Of a DNA stretch of 5,957 bases, positions 5,007-5,957 are shown piece by piece (within the stretch, counting starts at the first letter, position 1; the number at the start of each line of letters is the position of its first letter). A program made the translations under genes and the position numbers. The stretch comes from Candidatus Microgenomates bacterium (GTDB lineage: Bacteria > Patescibacteriota > Microgenomatia > UBA12405 > UBA6130). The notes under the pieces are model-generated. The model worked only from the letters and a program-made list of their open reading frames with translations, did no database searches and had not been told where the DNA came from. The stretch lies in contig WFSR01000006.1 in the NCBI GenBank assembly GCA_015485895.1, positions 1 through 5,957 of the forward strand, written 5' to 3'.

Positions 5007-5080
5007 TGGGCGCGCCAGGACTCGAACCTGGGACCTCAGTCTTATCAGGACTGCGCTCTAACCAACTGAGCTACGCGCCC
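5007..5080 (-). tRNA. tRNA-Ile (anticodon GAT)
   Basis: This is a complete 74-nt cloverleaf. The acceptor GGGCGCG pairs perfectly with CGCGCCC (5008-5014). The D-arm is GCTC/GAGC. The anticodon stem CAGTC/GACTG encloses the loop CTGATAA, giving anticodon GAT (reads AUC/AUU). The variable region is AGGTC, and the T-arm CCAGG/CCTGG has loop TTCGAGT. The discriminator base is A (5007). CCA is not encoded: the next bases are CAA, so CCA must be added post-transcriptionally. Just downstream on the same strand, its 3' half is repeated with a 70-bp offset. Confidence 0.96.
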
Positions 5081-5088
5081 CTAGATTA

Positions 5089-5094
5089 ATTTTA
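5089..5094 (-). promoter_or_regulatory. Possible -10 element of tRNA-Ile
   Basis: TAAAAT on the minus strand lies 8 nt before the first base of tRNA-Ile, a suitable distance for a start at or just before the mature 5' end. A weak -35-like TTGGAA lies upstream with only a 14-bp spacer, so the call is tentative. It falls in the 21-bp gap after the stop codon of the small cysteine-rich gene. Confidence 0.35.
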
Positions 5095-5101
5095 GCACAC
5101 T

Positions 5102-5302
5102 TTATTCTTTCCAAGGAGCTACCCGACTGCTGTTTACTCGTCCTTTTGCAGAACCATGAATCGGCGGGCCTTTTCGACCCGGCTCTGCCCAAATACAATT
5201 TTCGCACACTTGGTATAAACCTTTGTTGGCGCAACCGCCATCTGGCGCTTCCTGAAAGCACCTGGGCCGTGGAGGCTCAAAGGGATTCTGTTCTTTGGTC
5301 AT
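5102..5302 (-). CDS. Small four-cysteine protein, hypothetical
   Basis: This 66-residue ORF (ATG at 5300-5302, TAA at 5102-5104) contains C15-x8-C24-x8-C33-x2-C36, with the last pair in VCENCIWAE. The rest is Pro/Gly/Arg-rich, with no membrane segment or signal peptide. Four spaced cysteines ending in CxxC suggest a small zinc- or metal-binding fold. I do not recognise a family. A TTG at 5320 could extend it by six residues, but the ATG is preferred because TTGAAA (5334-5339) and TTAAAA (5312-5317), 16 bp apart, form a promoter-like pair that would place the transcript start almost at the ATG. Overlapping frames on both strands look like shadows. It could be spurious; the cysteine pattern and good start context favour a real gene. 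Confidence 0.5.
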   Translation of the reverse strand: MTKEQNPFEPPRPRCFQEAPDGGCANKGLYQVCENCIWAEPGRKGPPIHGSAKGRVNSSRVAPWKE

Positions 5303-5311
5303 TATTTTTGG

Positions 5312-5339
5312 TTTTAACAATTTTGATTTGGTTTTTCAA
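5312..5339 (-). promoter_or_regulatory. Possible promoter of the four-cysteine gene
   Basis: On the minus strand, TTGAAA (5334-5339) and TTAAAA (5312-5317) have a 16-bp spacer. The -10 ends 9 nt before the ATG, giving a very short or absent leader. The hexamers are weaker matches than those of the AAA ATPase and leuS. Confidence 0.35.
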
Positions 5340-5436
5340 GTAGTGATTGTCTGGCTGTCTATGCGTATCTGTGCAGTAGCAACTTTTTCAACCTGAAATT
5401 CGAGACTCACTTTGCCTTTGCCGAGATACTATGATG

Positions 5437-5442
5437 TATAAT
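5437..5442 (+). promoter_or_regulatory. leuS -10 element, apparently leaderless
   Basis: A perfect TATAAT is followed by AAAAAC and then the leuS ATG, a spacing of 6 nt. A weak -35 (TTGCCT, 5412-5417) lies 19 bp upstream. The 146-bp gap between the small cysteine-rich gene and leuS holds divergent promoters and no other visible gene; no T-box-like leader is possible with so short a transcript leader. Confidence 0.65.
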
Positions 5443-5448
5443 AAAAAC

Positions 5449-5957
5449 ATGGCCAAGAAAATTATTGGTGACCAAAAAAAGGTGAGGGGACGGAAAGGGG
5501 CAGGCTATGACTTTCGCAAAATTGAAAAGAAGTGGAATGCTTTTTGGCGGGAGAAGAAAATTTATCATGTTGATGTAAAACGGGCCCGGCGGCCTTTCTA
5601 TAATTTGATGATGTTTCCCTATCCTTCGGCGGAAGGGTTGCACATTGGCAATGTTTATGCTTTTACGGGGGCGGACATTTATGGCCGCTTCAAACGGATG
5701 CAGGGTTACGATGTTTTTCAACCAATTGGCCTCGATGGTTTTGGCATTCACACTGAAAATTACGCTCTCAAAATCGGCGAGCATCCAGCCAAATTGATAA
5801 AACGGAGCGAGAAAAGATTTTACCGACAATTAGCTTCTATTGGCAATGCTTTCAGTTGGGACTACAGATTGGAAACTTACAAGCCCGACTATTATCGCTG
5901 GACCCAGTGGATTTTTATCCAACTGTTCAAAGCAGGCTTGGTCGAAAAAAGAAAATC
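5449..5957 (+). CDS. leuS: Leucyl-tRNA synthetase, N-terminal part (runs off window)
   Basis: The 169 residues present are the N-terminal catalytic start of a class I aminoacyl-tRNA synthetase that charges tRNA-Leu with leucine in the cytosol. YDFRKIEKKWNAFW (20-33) is the usual opening helix. MFPYPSAEGLHIGN (55-68) contains the HIGH-type signature HIGN (65-68). FKRMQGYDVFQPIGLDGFGI (81-100) and TENYALK (102-108) are the LeuRS-type active-site strand, and FSWDYRLETYKPDYYRWTQW (135-154) matches the region before the connective insertion. Compared with the common form GWDAFGLPAE, this protein has GLDGFGIHTE, an unusual variation. A Lys/Arg-rich extension of about 18 residues precedes the core. 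The KMSKS motif and editing domain lie beyond the window. The ATG is supported by TATAAT 6 nt upstream. Confidence 0.95.
   Translation, partial: MAKKIIGDQKKVRGRKGAGYDFRKIEKKWNAFWREKKIYHVDVKRARRPFYNLMMFPYPSAEGLHIGNVYAFTGADIYGRFKRMQGYDVFQPIGLDGFGIHTENYALKIGEHPAKLIKRSEKRFYRQLASIGNAFSWDYRLETYKPDYYRWTQWIFIQLFKAGLVEKRK

Noticed and set aside
4638..5080. Intron-split tRNA or CRISPR-like array
   Set aside because: An intact tRNA-Ile already exists without interruption, the fragments share 3' halves rather than complementary halves, and there are only a few units with no unique spacers of constant length.
5146..5343. Plus-strand ORF of 65 codons ending in a hydrophobic stretch
   Set aside because: It overlaps the four-cysteine gene completely on the other strand. 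Its hydrophobic tail comes from T-rich sequence that reads better as the promoter of the minus-strand gene.

Overview
The window looks like a fragment of a Candidate Phyla Radiation (Patescibacteria) genome. I infer this from several things seen together: a compact ComEC without a metallo-beta-lactamase domain, a methyltransferase-glycosyltransferase fusion, a COG1373-type AAA ATPase, a small GIY-YIG nuclease beside a tRNA, no clear Shine-Dalgarno sequences, and intergenic regions full of short perfect palindromes. A Microgenomates-like lineage is possible, but I cannot fix the phylum from the sequence alone. The genes read normally in the standard bacterial code, with TAA and TAG stops.

Layout. 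Positions 1-571 (minus) hold the N-terminal part of an AAA ATPase. Positions 572-975 are an intergenic region dominated by a long imperfect palindrome. comEC follows at 976-2157 (minus). Positions 2158-2690 are a repeat-rich gap with short tandem repeats, a GC-rich hairpin, a second copy of the long palindromic element, and a 55-bp hairpin repeat. The methyltransferase/GT2 fusion is at 2691-4130 (minus). Positions 4131-4607 are another repeat-rich gap holding an identical second copy of the 55-bp repeat. Positions 4608-5080 (minus) form a tRNA-Ile(GAU)-derived array: one intact tRNA, two copies that have lost their 5' part and carry a different anticodon arm, a fourth stub, and a GIY-YIG endonuclease ORF wedged between copies. 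A small four-cysteine protein is at 5102-5302 (minus). leuS starts at 5449 on the plus strand and runs off the right edge.

How it fits together. The identifiable housekeeping items are leuS and tRNA-Ile. ComEC suggests DNA uptake, and the fusion protein suggests envelope glycan or lipid modification. The genes do not form an operon: they are separated by large repeat-filled gaps, and most appear to have their own promoter.

Two system-level signals stand out. First, the tRNA-Ile/GIY-YIG tandem array looks like the trace of a nuclease-associated element that uses the tRNA D-arm as its junction, and the ORF stop codon lies inside tRNA-derived sequence. Second, a TATAAT-like hexamer lies 5-6 nt upstream of four start codons, which suggests leaderless transcription as the local norm.
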